From the NCBI GenBank assembly GCA_900548895.1, contig URLZ01000005.1:1-64000 (forward strand): a DNA stretch of 64,000 nt. The letters are read 5' to 3'. The stretch's first letter is position 1; each line of letters opens with the position of its first letter. Positions 8,665 to 17,612 of the stretch are shown piece after piece. Made by a program: the position numbers and the translations under genes. Under the pieces are notes generated by a model. That model was not told where the DNA came from and searched no databases. It saw only the letters and a program-made list of their open reading frames with translations. The DNA is from an uncultured Akkermansia sp. GTDB taxonomy: Bacteria > Verrucomicrobiota > Verrucomicrobiia > Verrucomicrobiales > Akkermansiaceae.

Positions 8665-9036
8665 GGCGGGTGGTCAGGGTGGGGACGTTTGGGCGTGGGG
8701 AAGATCCGGCCGCCGGGAGATCGGGCAGCGGAGAGTCCGGTGAGGGTGGTCGGAGGCGGCGGAGCGGGGGAGCAAAAAGGGGGAGCCGGGAGGGGCGGCG
8801 CTGTCGGTGCGCGAGGGGGATGAGGAAAGGCGGTGAGAGCGAGGCGATGGGGACGAGGCGATGAGGCGGCGCTTGCTGCGGAACTCCCCCGGCCACACGC
8901 GCCTGCCGCGGAGAGAGCGGGACAGCGTGTCGTGTGAGGCGTCGCGAGGCTCTTCCCGGGGGTTCGCCCCGGCCGCCCGCGCCCGCCCGAGGCTCCGCGG
9001 GGGCGGCGCTTCGGGCGGGAGGCGGTTTTCGGGGGA
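8665..9036. other. Intergenic stretch between gatA and thiD
   Basis: GC-rich sequence with only overlapping chance reading frames. It contains a G-rich imperfect inverted repeat around 8960-9030 that might act as a terminator for gatA. I see no clear promoter, RNA gene or riboswitch. Confidence 0.4.
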
Positions 9037-10458
9037 TCAGTCCTCGGAGGCGAGGGCCTGCTCCAGCGCCTTGGCGGCGCGCAGCATGAGGGCTTCGCCG
9101 TGGTGCGGCGCCAGCAGCTGGATGCCCGTCGGCAGGGCGCCGGGCTGCGGGCAGGGCAGGGAGATGGCCGGCAGACCCGCGAGGTTGGCGGGCACGGTGT
9201 AGACGTCGGCGAGGTAGGTTTGCAGCGGCGTCTGGCCGCCGTCGTCGAGCTTGGGCGCGGGCGTGGGGGCGGTGGGGCCGAGGATGAGGTCGACGCGCTC
9301 GAAGGCCTGCTCGAAGTCGCGAGCGACGAGGCGGCGTACCTTGGCGGCGCGGTTGTAGTAGGCGTCGTAATAGCCGCTGGAGAGCACGTAGGTGCCGAGG
9401 ATGACGCGGCGCTTGACCTCGGGGCCGAAGCCGGCGGCGCGCGTCTTGCTGTAGAGATCGTCGAGGCCGGCGGCATCGGGGCTGCGGTAGCCGTAGCGGA
9501 TGCCGTCGAAGCGCGAGAGGTTCGAGGAGGCCTCAGCGCAGGCGATGATGTAGTAGGTGGCGATGGCGGCCTCGGTGTGCGGCAGGGAGATTTCGACGAT
9601 CTCGGCGCCGAGCTTGCTCAGGGTGTTGAGGCTCTGCTCGACGGCGGCGCGCACGGCGGGGTCGTTGCCCTCGCTGCGGTACTCGGCGGGGATGCCGATG
9701 CGCAGTCCTTCGACGCCGGCGTCAAGGGTGCTGCACAGGTCGGGCGGGTCGCAGCGGTTGCTGGTGGAGTCGTGCGGATCGTGCCCGCAGAGAGCCTCGA
9801 GCAGCAGGGCCGCATCGTCGACGTTCTGAGCGAGCGGGCCGATCTGGTCGAGCGATGAGGCGAAGGCGACGAGGCCGTAGCGCGAGATGCGCCCGTAGGT
9901 GGGCTTGACGCCGACGATGCCGCAGTGCGAGGCGGGCTGGCGGATGGAGCCGCCGGTGTCCGAACCGAGGGCGGCGATGGCGAGGCCTCCGGCGACGGCG
10001 GCGGCGGAGCCGCTCGAGGAGCCGCCCGGCACGCGGTCGGTGCTCACGGGGTTGTGCGTGGCGCCGTAGGCGGAGTTTTTGCCGGCGGAGCCCATGGCGA
10101 ACTCATCCATGTTCGTGCGGCCGAAGGGGATGGCGCCGGCGTCGCGCAGGCGCGTGACGGCGGTGGCGTCGTAGGGCGAGATGAAGTTGCCGAGGATGCG
10201 CGAGGCGCAGCGCGCGGGCTCGCCGCAGACGCAGATGTTGTCTTTGATGGCGATGGGGATGCCGCCCAGGGGCTTGCTGAGGTCGGCCTTGGCGGCCTCG
10301 GCGAGGGCGCGCTCCTTGTCGTAGGAGATGTAGGCGTTGAGTTCTCCGTTGCGCGCGTCAATGCGTCGGGCAATTTCTTCAACGAGCTCGGTGGGGCTGA
10401 TGGCTCCCGTGGTGAGCAGCTGGCGCCAGTGGCTGATGGATCCGAGAAGCTGTGACAT
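9037..10458 (-). CDS. gatA: Asp-tRNA(Asn)/Glu-tRNA(Gln) amidotransferase subunit A
   Basis: A 473-residue amidase that releases ammonia from glutamine for the GatCAB tRNA-dependent amidotransferase. The amidase-signature landmarks are clear: the catalytic Lys in GGIPIAIKDNICV, the Ser/Gly-rich stretch VPGGSSSGSAAAVAGG, and GSDTGGSIRQPASHCG with the nucleophilic and cis-Ser residues. The start MSQLLGSISHW is chosen because GatA proteins begin here; the open frame extends upstream only as Pro/Arg-rich low-quality sequence. gatC lies 145 bp upstream on the same strand; gatB is not in the window. Confidence 0.95.
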   Translation of the reverse strand: MSQLLGSISHWRQLLTTGAISPTELVEEIARRIDARNGELNAYISYDKERALAEAAKADLSKPLGGIPIAIKDNICVCGEPARCASRILGNFISPYDATAVTRLRDAGAIPFGRTNMDEFAMGSAGKNSAYGATHNPVSTDRVPGGSSSGSAAAVAGGLAIAALGSDTGGSIRQPASHCGIVGVKPTYGRISRYGLVAFASSLDQIGPLAQNVDDAALLLEALCGHDPHDSTSNRCDPPDLCSTLDAGVEGLRIGIPAEYRSEGNDPAVRAAVEQSLNTLSKLGAEIVEISLPHTEAAIATYYIIACAEASSNLSRFDGIRYGYRSPDAAGLDDLYSKTRAAGFGPEVKRRVILGTYVLSSGYYDAYYNRAAKVRRLVARDFEQAFERVDLILGPTAPTPAPKLDDGGQTPLQTYLADVYTVPANLAGLPAISLPCPQPGALPTGIQLLAPHHGEALMLRAAKALEQALASED

Positions 10459-10603
10459 CGGGTGTAAGGGGAAAAAGGGAAAGGGGGGATGAAGGAGGGA
10501 ATAGGCGGAAGAGGGAAAGGCCGCGGGCTGGTGCGGGGTGTCGAGAAAATCGCGGCGCCGCCTGCGCGCCGTCGGGTGGCGACGCGCGCGAGCGCCGGGC
10601 GCA

Positions 10604-10900
10604 TCAGTGGGCGGATTCGACGACCTTGGGCACGCGGAACTGGCCGTCCTCCTGCTCGGGGGCATTCGCCAGCGCGGCCTCGCGGCTCAGACTCTCGCCG
10701 GCGGCATCGGTGCGCAGGGCATCGAAGGTCGGCAGCGGGTGAAACATGGGCTCGACGCCGTCGATATCCCACTGCGCCAGCTGATCCACGTAGCGGAGCA
10801 CCTGGGTGAGATCGTCCGTGAACCGCGCGGTCTCCTCGTCCGTGAGTTCAATTTTGGCGAGGCCGGCAATATAGGCGACATCAATGTTCGCTTCAGGCAT
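10604..10900 (-). CDS. gatC: Asp-tRNA(Asn)/Glu-tRNA(Gln) amidotransferase subunit C
   Basis: A 98-residue protein with the GatC pattern: VAYIAGLAKIELTDEE at the N terminus, a central LRYVDQLAQWDIDGVEPM and the C-terminal FRVPKVVESAH. GatC wraps around and stabilises the GatA-GatB complex. It sits upstream of gatA on the same strand, 12 bp behind a small membrane-protein gene, so the three are likely one operon. Confidence 0.93.
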   Translation of the reverse strand: MPEANIDVAYIAGLAKIELTDEETARFTDDLTQVLRYVDQLAQWDIDGVEPMFHPLPTFDALRTDAAGESLSREAALANAPEQEDGQFRVPKVVESAH

Positions 10901-10912
10901 AGTGTCAGGGGG

Positions 10913-11230
10913 TCAGGATTGCATGAGGATGTGGACGCCCAGGCGGTAGAGGCCGTAGAGAACGGCCGCGAGGGCGATGAGCATGAAGAGGTTTTCCGAG
11001 AAGGCGCCGCGGGGAACGGGGCCGGCGCTTCTGGCGCCGATGCGGCTGTGCAGGCGGCGGCGCTCCACGACGTCCTCCGAGGGCGCGAGGGTGTTCTCGT
11101 CGCGCCTCGACCGGGCGGCCGGTCGCCCGGCGGGGCGGGGTGCGGGGGCCGGGGTATTGAACTGATCAAGCCGACGGGTGAAGTCTTCGCGGAACTGCCG
11201 GTAGCTGCCGGACGTGTGTTTGTTGTTCAT
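10913..11230 (-). CDS. Small single-pass membrane protein upstream of gatC
   Basis: 105 residues. The first 75 are polar, rich in Arg, Pro and Ala, and probably disordered. A single hydrophobic helix near the C terminus (LFMLIALAAVLYGLYRLGVHILM) follows. I do not recognise it. The 12-bp spacing to gatC suggests cotranscription. The frame is open without competing coding evidence on the other strand. Confidence 0.6.
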   Translation of the reverse strand: MNNKHTSGSYRQFREDFTRRLDQFNTPAPAPRPAGRPAARSRRDENTLAPSEDVVERRRLHSRIGARSAGPVPRGAFSENLFMLIALAAVLYGLYRLGVHILMQS

Positions 11231-11521
11231 GTGCTGGTGATGGAGTGGTGAGCAGCTCGCAGCGGCGCTTGCTCGAGAGAGAAGAGGAGGCGGAAAGGAG
11301 GAGAGACGAGAAGAGGGGAGAGGCTGAACGGTGAGGAGGTCGGTGAGGTTTGCGGGAGAACGGAGCGGACGGTGCGGACGGTGCGGATGATGAGGATGAT
11401 GAGGATGATGAGGCCTTGCGGGGCTCAGCGCCGCGGCGGGGCGGCGGGCTTGCGCGGGGCCGTGCCGGAGGAGGACCTCAACGGCACGCGGCGGGAAGGC
11501 CGATCGCGCACCGGTGAAGGA
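11231..11521. other. Intergenic stretch with GATGATGAG repeats
   Basis: Contains a short tandem array of GATGATGAG (three copies, about 11386-11412), preceded by two GGTGCGGAC-like units. Otherwise only purine-rich sequence with no convincing gene. Confidence 0.5.
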
Positions 11522-12163
11522 TTACGGGAGACAGAGAGCGATGATGAGCCAAGTGATGAGCAGCAGCACGAAGAGCGGCAGGTGGAAGGCGAGACCCTTC
11601 GCGAACATATCGCGCAGCGCCTTCCAGCTCAGAGATCGGTCGTCGTCCTCGCCCGGGCGGTGCCGCAGCACGTCGGTGTGGTGAAAGTGCGAGCGCATCG
11701 CATAGGCCTCTTCGAAGTCATTCTCCGCGCGGTCGAGCTTGACGATGGCCTCGCGCAGGCGCTCCTTGAGCCCCTCCGTGCTCCAGCTCTGCGGCTGCAT
11801 CGACGAGAGAATCTGCAGATGGCGCTTGAAGCAGTTGCTGATCTCTTCCAGATCGCGGCGCTCCTTCTCCAGAGACTCCAGCTCGCGATCAATGCGGCGC
11901 ACGGCATTGTGCAGCTTCATCCCCAGTTGATTGAGACCCTCATTGAAGTGCACCTTTTGCTCGTTGCTCTGCTCGAGCTCGCGGCGCTGGGCCTCCCACT
12001 GCATGCGCTGCGCTTCGTAAAATTCCGCCTGTTGGCGCGCTTGCTCCGCTTGGCGCCGCACGTTCTCTGGAGAATGCATCTCGCCATCGGCCACTTGAGG
12101 ATTGAGCTCCATCTGCCTGTAGCTCGGGTCGTTCCTCATTGTGTCTGTACGCAGAATGGCCAT
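11522..12163 (-). CDS. Coiled-coil protein with C-terminal membrane anchor
   Basis: 213 residues. From about residue 30 to 130 the sequence is rich in Glu, Arg, Gln and Leu with heptad-like spacing (ENVRRQAEQARQQAEFYEAQ, RRIDRELESLEKERRDLEEI), predicting a long coiled coil. The last 25 residues (FHLPLFVLLLITWLIIAL) form one hydrophobic helix, as in a tail-anchored inner-membrane protein with a cytoplasmic coiled coil. The function is unknown. A promoter directly upstream, with only 12 bases between its -10 box and the ATG, supports the gene and its start. Confidence 0.75.
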   Translation of the reverse strand: MAILRTDTMRNDPSYRQMELNPQVADGEMHSPENVRRQAEQARQQAEFYEAQRMQWEAQRRELEQSNEQKVHFNEGLNQLGMKLHNAVRRIDRELESLEKERRDLEEISNCFKRHLQILSSMQPQSWSTEGLKERLREAIVKLDRAENDFEEAYAMRSHFHHTDVLRHRPGEDDDRSLSWKALRDMFAKGLAFHLPLFVLLLITWLIIALCLP

Positions 12164-12175
12164 GATGCTTCGTTG

Positions 12176-12204
12176 AAGTTAAGTTCTCTTCACCTTTTTG
12201 TCAA
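12176..12204 (-). promoter_or_regulatory. Promoter for the coiled-coil membrane protein
   Basis: On the minus strand TTGACA (12204-12199), a 17-bp spacer and TAACTT (12181-12176). The -10 box lies 12 bases before the ATG at 12163, giving a leader of only a few bases. Confidence 0.65.
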
Positions 12205-12489
12205 GCAGATTCAGGGCCGGATGACGAAAAATTCGGTGCGCCTTCGGCTCTCGGAGCGATGCGCTGCCGCCGGCCGCCGCTGCGTGCCCTCAGGCCTTTC
12301 CGTGCGGAGGGCTCCGACCCGTGACCGCGCGCTCCCTCCTGCGTCGCGGGCGCGCTTCGGAATTGAGGTTGCCCGGCGCGCGCAATAAGCCGGGAAGGGC
12401 GTGGCGAGCAACAGATCCGCCGGTGGTCGCGGGTCTGTGCGGCGTCGGCACGCGGGGATGCGGGGATGTCGACAAGGAGCAACAATGAA
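12205..12489. other. Intergenic stretch without a recognisable gene
   Basis: 285 bp of GC-rich sequence between the coiled-coil gene promoter and the tRNA-Leu hairpin. Open frames on both strands have low-complexity, non-protein-like composition. Confidence 0.4.
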
Positions 12490-12521
12490 ACAGGCGGATG
12501 TGATCGCTCACATCCGCCTGT
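12490..12521 (-). terminator. Perfect hairpin directly behind tRNA-Leu
   Basis: A perfect 14-bp stem with a 4-base loop, ACAGGCGGATGTGA paired with TCACATCCGCCTGT, begins 3 bases after the tRNA 3' end and is followed by a weakly T-rich stretch on the minus strand. Probably the terminator of the tRNA transcript. Confidence 0.7.
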
Positions 12522-12524
12522 CTA

Positions 12525-12606
<82 letters not shown>

Positions 12607-12631
12607 GTTGGTTGCAACTGGGTGCGCCGCA

Positions 12632-12660
12632 AGTATACAGGACGCCGTTCGTGAATGCAA
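12632..12660 (-). promoter_or_regulatory. Promoter of tRNA-Leu
   Basis: TTGCAT (12660-12655), 17-bp spacer, TATACT (12637-12632) on the minus strand, about 25 bases before the tRNA 5' end. Confidence 0.75.
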
Positions 12661-12798
12661 GCCTTTTTTGCATTTTTTTCATTTTTTTGTGCTTCGGCCC
12701 CCGCTGAGGGCCCCGGGAGGCGACATCTGAGGGCCGTGAGGGGGCGGGTCTGTTCGCTTGGGAGCGAGCCGTGCTTGCCTCGGTGTCAGCCTTTGAGG

Positions 12799-12827
12799 TT
12801 GACATTCGCGCTCGTCGAGGCTACCAT
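12799..12827 (+). promoter_or_regulatory. Promoter of the large Sel1 lipoprotein
   Basis: TTGACA (12799-12804), 17-bp spacer, TACCAT (12822-12827). The ATG at 12853 lies 25 bases after the -10 box. Confidence 0.65.
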
Positions 12828-12852
12828 GCAGCCGTTTCCCCCTCTGTCTCTC

Positions 12853-14187
12853 ATGAAGTACGCATACCCCTCTTTGCTGGCTCTCTGCGCTGCGGCGCTT
12901 TTGACCTCCTGCGGTGATGATCACGACGAGTCCTCCGAGACGCCGGGAGGGCAGCAGGAGTCCGCCGCCGCCGCCGGGCAGAGTGAAACTGCGGGAGCGA
13001 CGCTCTCCGCGGCTGCGACGCCCTCCGCCGAAGCGAGCGGCGGGGCTGCCGTCCAGGCGGATGACAAGGCTGAGGGCTCAGATTTCGCTGCCGCCGGAGA
13101 ATCCGGCACGACGGCGGACGGAAGCATCGGTGCGACGATGGCTGCCGCCGGCGCCGCTGTCGCTGTTGCTGCCGATGACGATGCTGATCCCGATGCCCTG
13201 CTGGCGCAGGCGGATGAGCTGCTGCGCAGCAACCGGGCCGAGCAGCAGGCTCAGGCTCTGCCGCTGCTGCGCCGCGCGGCTGAGGCCGGGCAGACGGAGG
13301 CAGCCTTCCGCCTGGGTTTCTGCTACGCCAACGGCATCGGCACGCAGCCTCAGGCGGATGAAGCCCGGAAGTGGCTCAGCATGGCGGCTGAGAAAAACCA
13401 CCCGTCGGCCTTGGCTCACCTCGGGCTCCTCTGCGACAAGCTCAGCAAGGACGAGACCGTCGCTGCGGAGGCTCTGGGCTATTATCGTCGGGCAGCCGAG
13501 CTGGGGCAGGTGGAGGCGCAGGTGATTCTCGCCTACAAGTTGGCGGCGCAGCCCGAGTCTCAGGCCGAGGCGCTGGAGTGGCTCCGCAAGGCGGCCGCGC
13601 AGAAAAATGACCGCGCGCTCTGCGCTCTCGGCGTCTTTACGCTGGAGGGGCGCGGAGGACTGAAGGCCGACCCGGTCGAGGCCTACCGCCTCTTTGAACA
13701 GGCCGCCGAGCTGGGCAGCGCGGACGGGCTCTGCAATCAGGCCTACTGTTTGGAGCGCGGACTCGGCGTGAAGGCTGACCCCGAGAAGGCGGTGGAGCTC
13801 TACACCAAGCTTCTGGAGAAGGCGCCTCTGCCGCAGGCTCTGTACAATCTGGCGCTCTGCCGAATGGACGGCCGCGGCACGGAGAAGGATTCCCACGCCG
13901 GGGTGCAGCTGCTGGTGCAAGCCTACAACGCGGGGCACGTCGAGGCCGCCTGCGAGCTGGCCCGCTGCTGCGCGGCGGGAATCGGCCTTCAGAAAAATGA
14001 GGAGCAAGCAGTTCAGATCTTGCATGAGGCCGCCCGTCGCGGATCGGCCGAGGCCCAGTACACCTTGGCCTGCTGCTACCGCGAGGGGAAGGGCGTGAAG
14101 AAGGACGAGACGATCGCAGAGACCTACCTCAAGGCCGCTGCGGCCAACGGCCACCCGAAGGCGGTTGAGGGGCTCAAGGCTCAGTAA
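12853..14187 (+). CDS. Sel1-repeat lipoprotein
   Basis: A 444-residue protein with a lipoprotein signal peptide (MKYAYPSLLALCAAALLTSC, lipobox LTSC). A disordered Ala/Glu/Ser-rich linker runs to about residue 110, then around nine Sel1 repeats fill the rest (for example LRRAAEAGQTEAAFRLGFCY, AEKNHPSALAHLGLL, and AARRGSAEAQYTLACCYREG). Sel1 solenoids bind proteins; anchored in an envelope membrane it would be a scaffold. The start is chosen because it begins the signal peptide and lies after the promoter; the open frame extends upstream to 12655, but that part precedes the -10 box. It is monocistronic between two tRNA genes. Confidence 0.88.
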   Translation: MKYAYPSLLALCAAALLTSCGDDHDESSETPGGQQESAAAAGQSETAGATLSAAATPSAEASGGAAVQADDKAEGSDFAAAGESGTTADGSIGATMAAAGAAVAVAADDDADPDALLAQADELLRSNRAEQQAQALPLLRRAAEAGQTEAAFRLGFCYANGIGTQPQADEARKWLSMAAEKNHPSALAHLGLLCDKLSKDETVAAEALGYYRRAAELGQVEAQVILAYKLAAQPESQAEALEWLRKAAAQKNDRALCALGVFTLEGRGGLKADPVEAYRLFEQAAELGSADGLCNQAYCLERGLGVKADPEKAVELYTKLLEKAPLPQALYNLALCRMDGRGTEKDSHAGVQLLVQAYNAGHVEAACELARCCAAGIGLQKNEEQAVQILHEAARRGSAEAQYTLACCYREGKGVKKDETIAETYLKAAAANGHPKAVEGLKAQ

Positions 14188-14710
14188 ACGCCGCTTTCCC
14201 GCAAGCGTTGATACTCTCTCGGAACGCATCATCTCTCGCGGGGAGGACGTCGCCTCCCGACGGCGCGGGGCCGCGTCCGCCTGCGCGGATGCCTCACGAG
14301 TGCGGGCAGGCTGAGATCCGGGACCTTGGCGCTCAAGAGACTGGCCTGCCAGCTCCTCCCGAGGGATTGCTGCCGCGAGAGTTCCCCGCGGCTTTGCAAG
14401 AGCGTTCTGCGTCCTTCTCCATGAGGAGGAGTGACCTCTGCTCGCCGCGCATTCGAGCACCGCTGCGCGCATTTGCTCTCATATGGGGGGCGGAAGCAGA
14501 GGGGATTCCCGGCACATTGTAAACGCTCTGGGTTCCCACCGGGCATCCGCTCGTGACCTGAGCGTGAGGAGAAGCGTCTCGCCGCTATCGCCTCGGCGGG
14601 AGCGCGGCAGCCGGCTATGCGAATGCGAGTCTGCGGATGCGGGGCGCGCCGATACCCGTCCTTGATACCCGCTCCTCGAGACTTCCGAAGGGCGCGGAAG
14701 TCCTAAAGCA
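14188..14710. other. 523-bp intergenic stretch between Sel1 gene and tRNA-Pro
   Basis: No convincing gene or RNA. A short AACGC/GCGTT inverted repeat lies just after the Sel1 stop. The remaining open frames are short and of unlikely composition. Confidence 0.4.
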
Positions 14711-14740
14711 AGAGAGCCGAGGGATAACCCTCGGCTCTCT
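14711..14740 (-). terminator. Perfect hairpin behind tRNA-Pro
   Basis: A perfect 13-bp stem (AGAGAGCCGAGGG / CCCTCGGCTCTCT, loop ATAA) starts 7 bases after the tRNA 3' end on the minus strand. The arrangement matches the hairpin behind tRNA-Leu. Confidence 0.7.
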
Positions 14741-14747
14741 CTCTCAG

Positions 14748-14821
14748 TCGGGCAAGCGGGATTCGAACCCACGACCCCTTGCACCCCATGCAAGTGCGCT
14801 ACCAGACTGCGCTACTGCCCG
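14748..14821 (-). tRNA. tRNA-Pro (anticodon GGG)
   Basis: The minus strand gives a 74-base cloverleaf. The acceptor CGGGCAG pairs with TTGCCCG, with C1-G72 as is typical of bacterial tRNA-Pro. The anticodon stem is CTTGC/GCAAG around loop ATGGGGT, giving anticodon GGG, and the T-loop is TTCGAAT. CCA is not encoded. It reads CCC and CCU. Confidence 0.95.
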
Positions 14822-14860
14822 TTTCTGTCACCTAAGGCCTCTCAGCCTGTCGGCAGGGGC

Positions 14861-14889
14861 ATTATACAGGGCGTTTTTGTAGTTGTCAA
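14861..14889 (-). promoter_or_regulatory. Consensus promoter of tRNA-Pro, overlapping the argC -35
   Basis: TTGACA (14889-14884), 17-bp spacer, TATAAT (14866-14861) on the minus strand: a perfect sigma70 consensus, fitting a highly expressed tRNA. Its -35 box overlaps the -35 box of the divergent argC promoter by five of six bases. Confidence 0.85.
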
Positions 14890-14911
14890 CACCTTTTTTC
14901 CGTGCTAGACT
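14883..14911 (+). promoter_or_regulatory. Leaderless-type promoter of argC
   Basis: TTGTCA (14883-14888), 17-bp spacer, TAGACT (14906-14911) preceded by TGC. Nine bases separate the -10 box from the ATG at 14921. Confidence 0.75.
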
Positions 14912-14920
14912 ACTTTTGTC

Positions 14921-15964
14921 ATGAAAAAGGTCAAAACAGCCGTTGTCGGAGCCAGTGGATACACTGGGCAAGAGTTACTTCGCATTCTGCTGCGCCACTC
15001 CGGCGTCGAGCTGGTGTGCGCGACGTCCCGCCAGTACGCCGGGCAGGAGCTTTGCGATGTCTTCCCGCGCTTCCGCCATGTTCCTGGGGCGGATCTCAAG
15101 TTTACGGATTCGGATGTCGACGCCATTGCCGCCACGGGAGCCGAGGCGGCCTTTCTCGCCCTGCCCCACGGCGTGGCGGCGGCCTATGCCCGCGGTCTGG
15201 TGGAGGCCGGGCTGCGCGTGATCGATCTCTCGGCGGACTTCCGCCTGAACGACCCCGCCGTGTATGAGGAGTTTTACAAGAAGCCGCACCCGGACGTGGC
15301 GCTGATGCAGGAGGCCGTCTATGGCATGCCGGAGCGCCACCGTGCCGAGATCGCCGGCGCGCGCATCGTCGGCTCTCCCGGCTGCTACCCGACGAGCATC
15401 ATCCTGCCGCTGGCCCCCCTGCTGCGCGAGCACCTCGTGCTGCCCGACGACATCGTGGTCAACAGCGGCAGCGGTGTCTCCGGCGCTGGGCGCCGCGCCG
15501 AAGTCGCCTACAACTTCTGCGAGTGCAACGAGAACATGCACGCCTATGCGCTGCCCCGCCACCGCCACCTCTCCGAGATTGAGCAGGAGCTCTCGCTGGA
15601 GGCCGGCAGCAAGGTGGTGCTGACCTTCACGCCGCACCTCATGCCCGTCAACACGGGGATTCTGACGACGACCGTGGCGAAGCTGGCCCCGGGTGTGACG
15701 GCCGAGGCCGTCGGCGCCTGTCTGCAAAAGGCCTATGAGGGCGCTCCCTTCGTGCGCCTGCTCGGCGAGAACAAGCCGGCGGAAACGAAGTACGTGACGC
15801 GCACGAACTTCGTGGACATCGGCTGGGCCGTCGATACGCGCACGCATCGCCTCGTGCTGATGAGCGCCGAGGACAACGTTGTCAAGGGTGCCGGCGGCCA
15901 GGCCGTGCACGCCTTCAACGTGATGTTCGGCTTCGATGAGACGGAGGGTCTCTGGCTCATCTGA
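14921..15964 (+). CDS. argC: N-acetyl-gamma-glutamyl-phosphate reductase
   Basis: A 347-residue NADPH-dependent enzyme that reduces N-acetylglutamyl phosphate to the semialdehyde in arginine synthesis. Visible features are the dinucleotide-binding start VKTAVVGASGYTGQELLRIL, the catalytic Cys in GSPGCYPTS (about residue 150), and the C-terminal VVKGAGGQAVHAFNVM. Other arg genes are absent, so arginine synthesis is dispersed. The start lies 9 bases after the -10 box, with no ribosome-binding site, so initiation is probably leaderless. A 12-bp hairpin follows the gene. Confidence 0.95.
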   Translation: MKKVKTAVVGASGYTGQELLRILLRHSGVELVCATSRQYAGQELCDVFPRFRHVPGADLKFTDSDVDAIAATGAEAAFLALPHGVAAAYARGLVEAGLRVIDLSADFRLNDPAVYEEFYKKPHPDVALMQEAVYGMPERHRAEIAGARIVGSPGCYPTSIILPLAPLLREHLVLPDDIVVNSGSGVSGAGRRAEVAYNFCECNENMHAYALPRHRHLSEIEQELSLEAGSKVVLTFTPHLMPVNTGILTTTVAKLAPGVTAEAVGACLQKAYEGAPFVRLLGENKPAETKYVTRTNFVDIGWAVDTRTHRLVLMSAEDNVVKGAGGQAVHAFNVMFGFDETEGLWLI

Positions 15965-15982
15965 TCGCAGCCTCTCATGCTC

Positions 15983-16010
15983 GCGGCCGGCGGAACGCTC
16001 CGCCGGCCGC
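15983..16010 (+). terminator. Hairpin behind argC
   Basis: A perfect 12-bp GC-rich stem (GCGGCCGGCGGA / TCCGCCGGCCGC, loop ACGC) lies 18 bases after the argC stop. No strong T-run follows; it could also be an attenuator before the regulator gene. Confidence 0.55.
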
Positions 16011-16076
16011 CTGCCCTTGCCGTCCGGATGGGCGGTTTCTCTGATGATGACCCACTCCCCCACCCCCTGAGAGAAA

Positions 16077-17606
16077 ATGGTTCTGCCGGTTCTGCTCGTT
16101 GTCGATGATGAGAAGGCAACCCGCGACGTGCTCAGTGAGGCGCTGGGGGATGACTACGAGGTCTACGCCGCCGCCAACGGCAAGGCCGCCCGCGCCGTGC
16201 TCGACAGCGAGCCGGTCGACCTGATGTTGACGGATCTGCGGCTCGGCGGCGAGAGCGGCATGGACCTCATCGACTACGCCCAGTCGCTGCCGACGCCGCC
16301 GACCTGCATCATGATGACGGCCTACGGCAGCGAGGACACGGCCGCCGAAGCGCGCCGCCACGGCGCCTACTACTTCGTCACCAAGCCGCTCAACCTCGAT
16401 GAGGTGGAGCTGCTGCTCAAGCGCGCGGCGCACACGCGCCACCTCGAGGTGCAGAACCGCGAGCTCGAGACGCAACTGCACCCGGCGCAGGGGCTGGATG
16501 CCATGCTCGGCGACAGCCCGCAGATGCAGGTCATCTTCAACAGCATCCGCCGCGTGGCCCCGACCACGGCCACCGTGCTCATCGAGGGCGAAAGCGGCAC
16601 GGGCAAGGAGCTCGTCGCGCGCGCCATCCACCGCCTCTCGGGGCGCGCGCAGCAGAAGTTCGTCGCCGTGAACTGCGCGGCCCTCTCTCCTCAACTGATG
16701 GAGAGTGAGCTCTTCGGGCATGAAAAAGGCTCCTTCACCGGGGCGTCGCAGCGGCGCATCGGGCGCTTTGAAGAGGCGAGCGGCGGCACGATCTTTCTCG
16801 ATGAAATCGGCGAGATTGACATCCCGACTCAGGTGAAGCTGCTGCGCGTGCTCAGCGAGCGCAGCATCGAGCGCGTGGGCAGCAACAAGCCGATCGCCGT
16901 CGACGTGCGCGTCATCGCCGCGACGAACCGCGACCTCGAGCAGATGGTGCGCGAGGGCACCTTCCGCCTGGACCTCTACCAGCGACTCAACGTCATCGCC
17001 CTGCACCTGCCGCCCCTGCGCGAGCGCTCCGGCGACATCGTCCTGATGGCCAACGCCTTCGTCCGCGAGCTCAGCGCCGAAAACAAGCGCGGCGAGATGA
17101 GCCTGAGCCGCCCGGCCCTCGACCTGCTGCGGCAGTATGGCTGGCCGGGCAACGTGCGCCAGCTGCGCACGGCCATCGAGCACGGCGTCGTCATGGCCAC
17201 CGGCAAGGTCATCGAGCCGGAGGACCTGCCCGAATATCTCAGCGCCGCGCCCGCGATCGCTGCCCCTGCCGCCCCCGTGGTCTCCGTCCCGGCACCGTCC
17301 CCTGTACCGCCCGCATCGCCGGCGGGGGCGCTGCCCTCGCCCGCTGAGCCGGCGGCCTCGGCCGCGTCGTCCCCCAACGGGCAGGCCTCTGCGTCCGGCA
17401 CGGCGGAAAGCGGGACGGCGTCACACTTTAGACTTGAATTCCTCCCCTGTTTGAATTTACAATGGGTGGAGCGCGAGGCCATCCGCCTCGCGCTGGAGCG
17501 CACACACGGCAATCGCACGGAGGCCGCGCGCCTGCTGGGCATCAACAGGCGAACGCTGCAGCGCAAAATGGCCGAGGCGCCCGACACATTCAGCTCGTAT
17601 TTGTAA
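16077..17606 (+). CDS. Sigma54-dependent response regulator, NtrC type
   Basis: A 509-residue three-domain regulator. The receiver (residues 1-120) has the acidic pair in VVDDE, the phosphoacceptor Asp53 in MLTDLRL and Lys103 in FVTKP. The AAA+ domain (about 140-380) shows Walker A GESGTGKE, the sigma54-contact loop GSFTGA (usual form GAFTGA), Walker B IFLDEIGE and an arginine-finger region [12 protein letters not shown] Pro/Ala linker of about 80 residues leads to a Fis-type helix-turn-helix ([20 protein letters not shown]). It should activate sigma54 promoters when phosphorylated. No histidine kinase is adjacent, so it is an orphan; targets are unknown. The next gene starts 6 bp after its stop. 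Confidence 0.93.
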   Translation: MVLPVLLVVDDEKATRDVLSEALGDDYEVYAAANGKAARAVLDSEPVDLMLTDLRLGGESGMDLIDYAQSLPTPPTCIMMTAYGSEDTAAEARRHGAYYFVTKPLNLDEVELLLKRAAHTRHLEVQNRELETQLHPAQGLDAMLGDSPQMQVIFNSIRRVAPTTATVLIEGESGTGKELVARAIHRLSGRAQQKFVAVNCAALSPQLMESELFGHEKGSFTGASQRRIGRFEEASGGTIFLDEIGEIDIPTQVKLLRVLSERSIERVGSNKPIAVDVRVIAATNRDLEQMVREGTFRLDLYQRLNVIALHLPPLRERSGDIVLMANAFVRELSAENKRGEMSLSRPALDLLRQYGWPGNVRQLRTAIEHGVVMATGKVIEPEDLPEYLSAAPAIAAPAAPVVSVPAPSPVPPASPAGALPSPAEPAASAASSPNGQASASGTAESGTASHFRLEFLPCLNLQWVEREAIRLALERTHGNRTEAARLLGINRRTLQRKMAEAPDTFSSYL

Positions 17607-17612
17607 ATCTCC

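Noticed and set aside
8665..9036. TPP riboswitch upstream of thiD
   Set aside because: None of the conserved thi-box sequence elements were found on the minus strand, and no promoter is evident.
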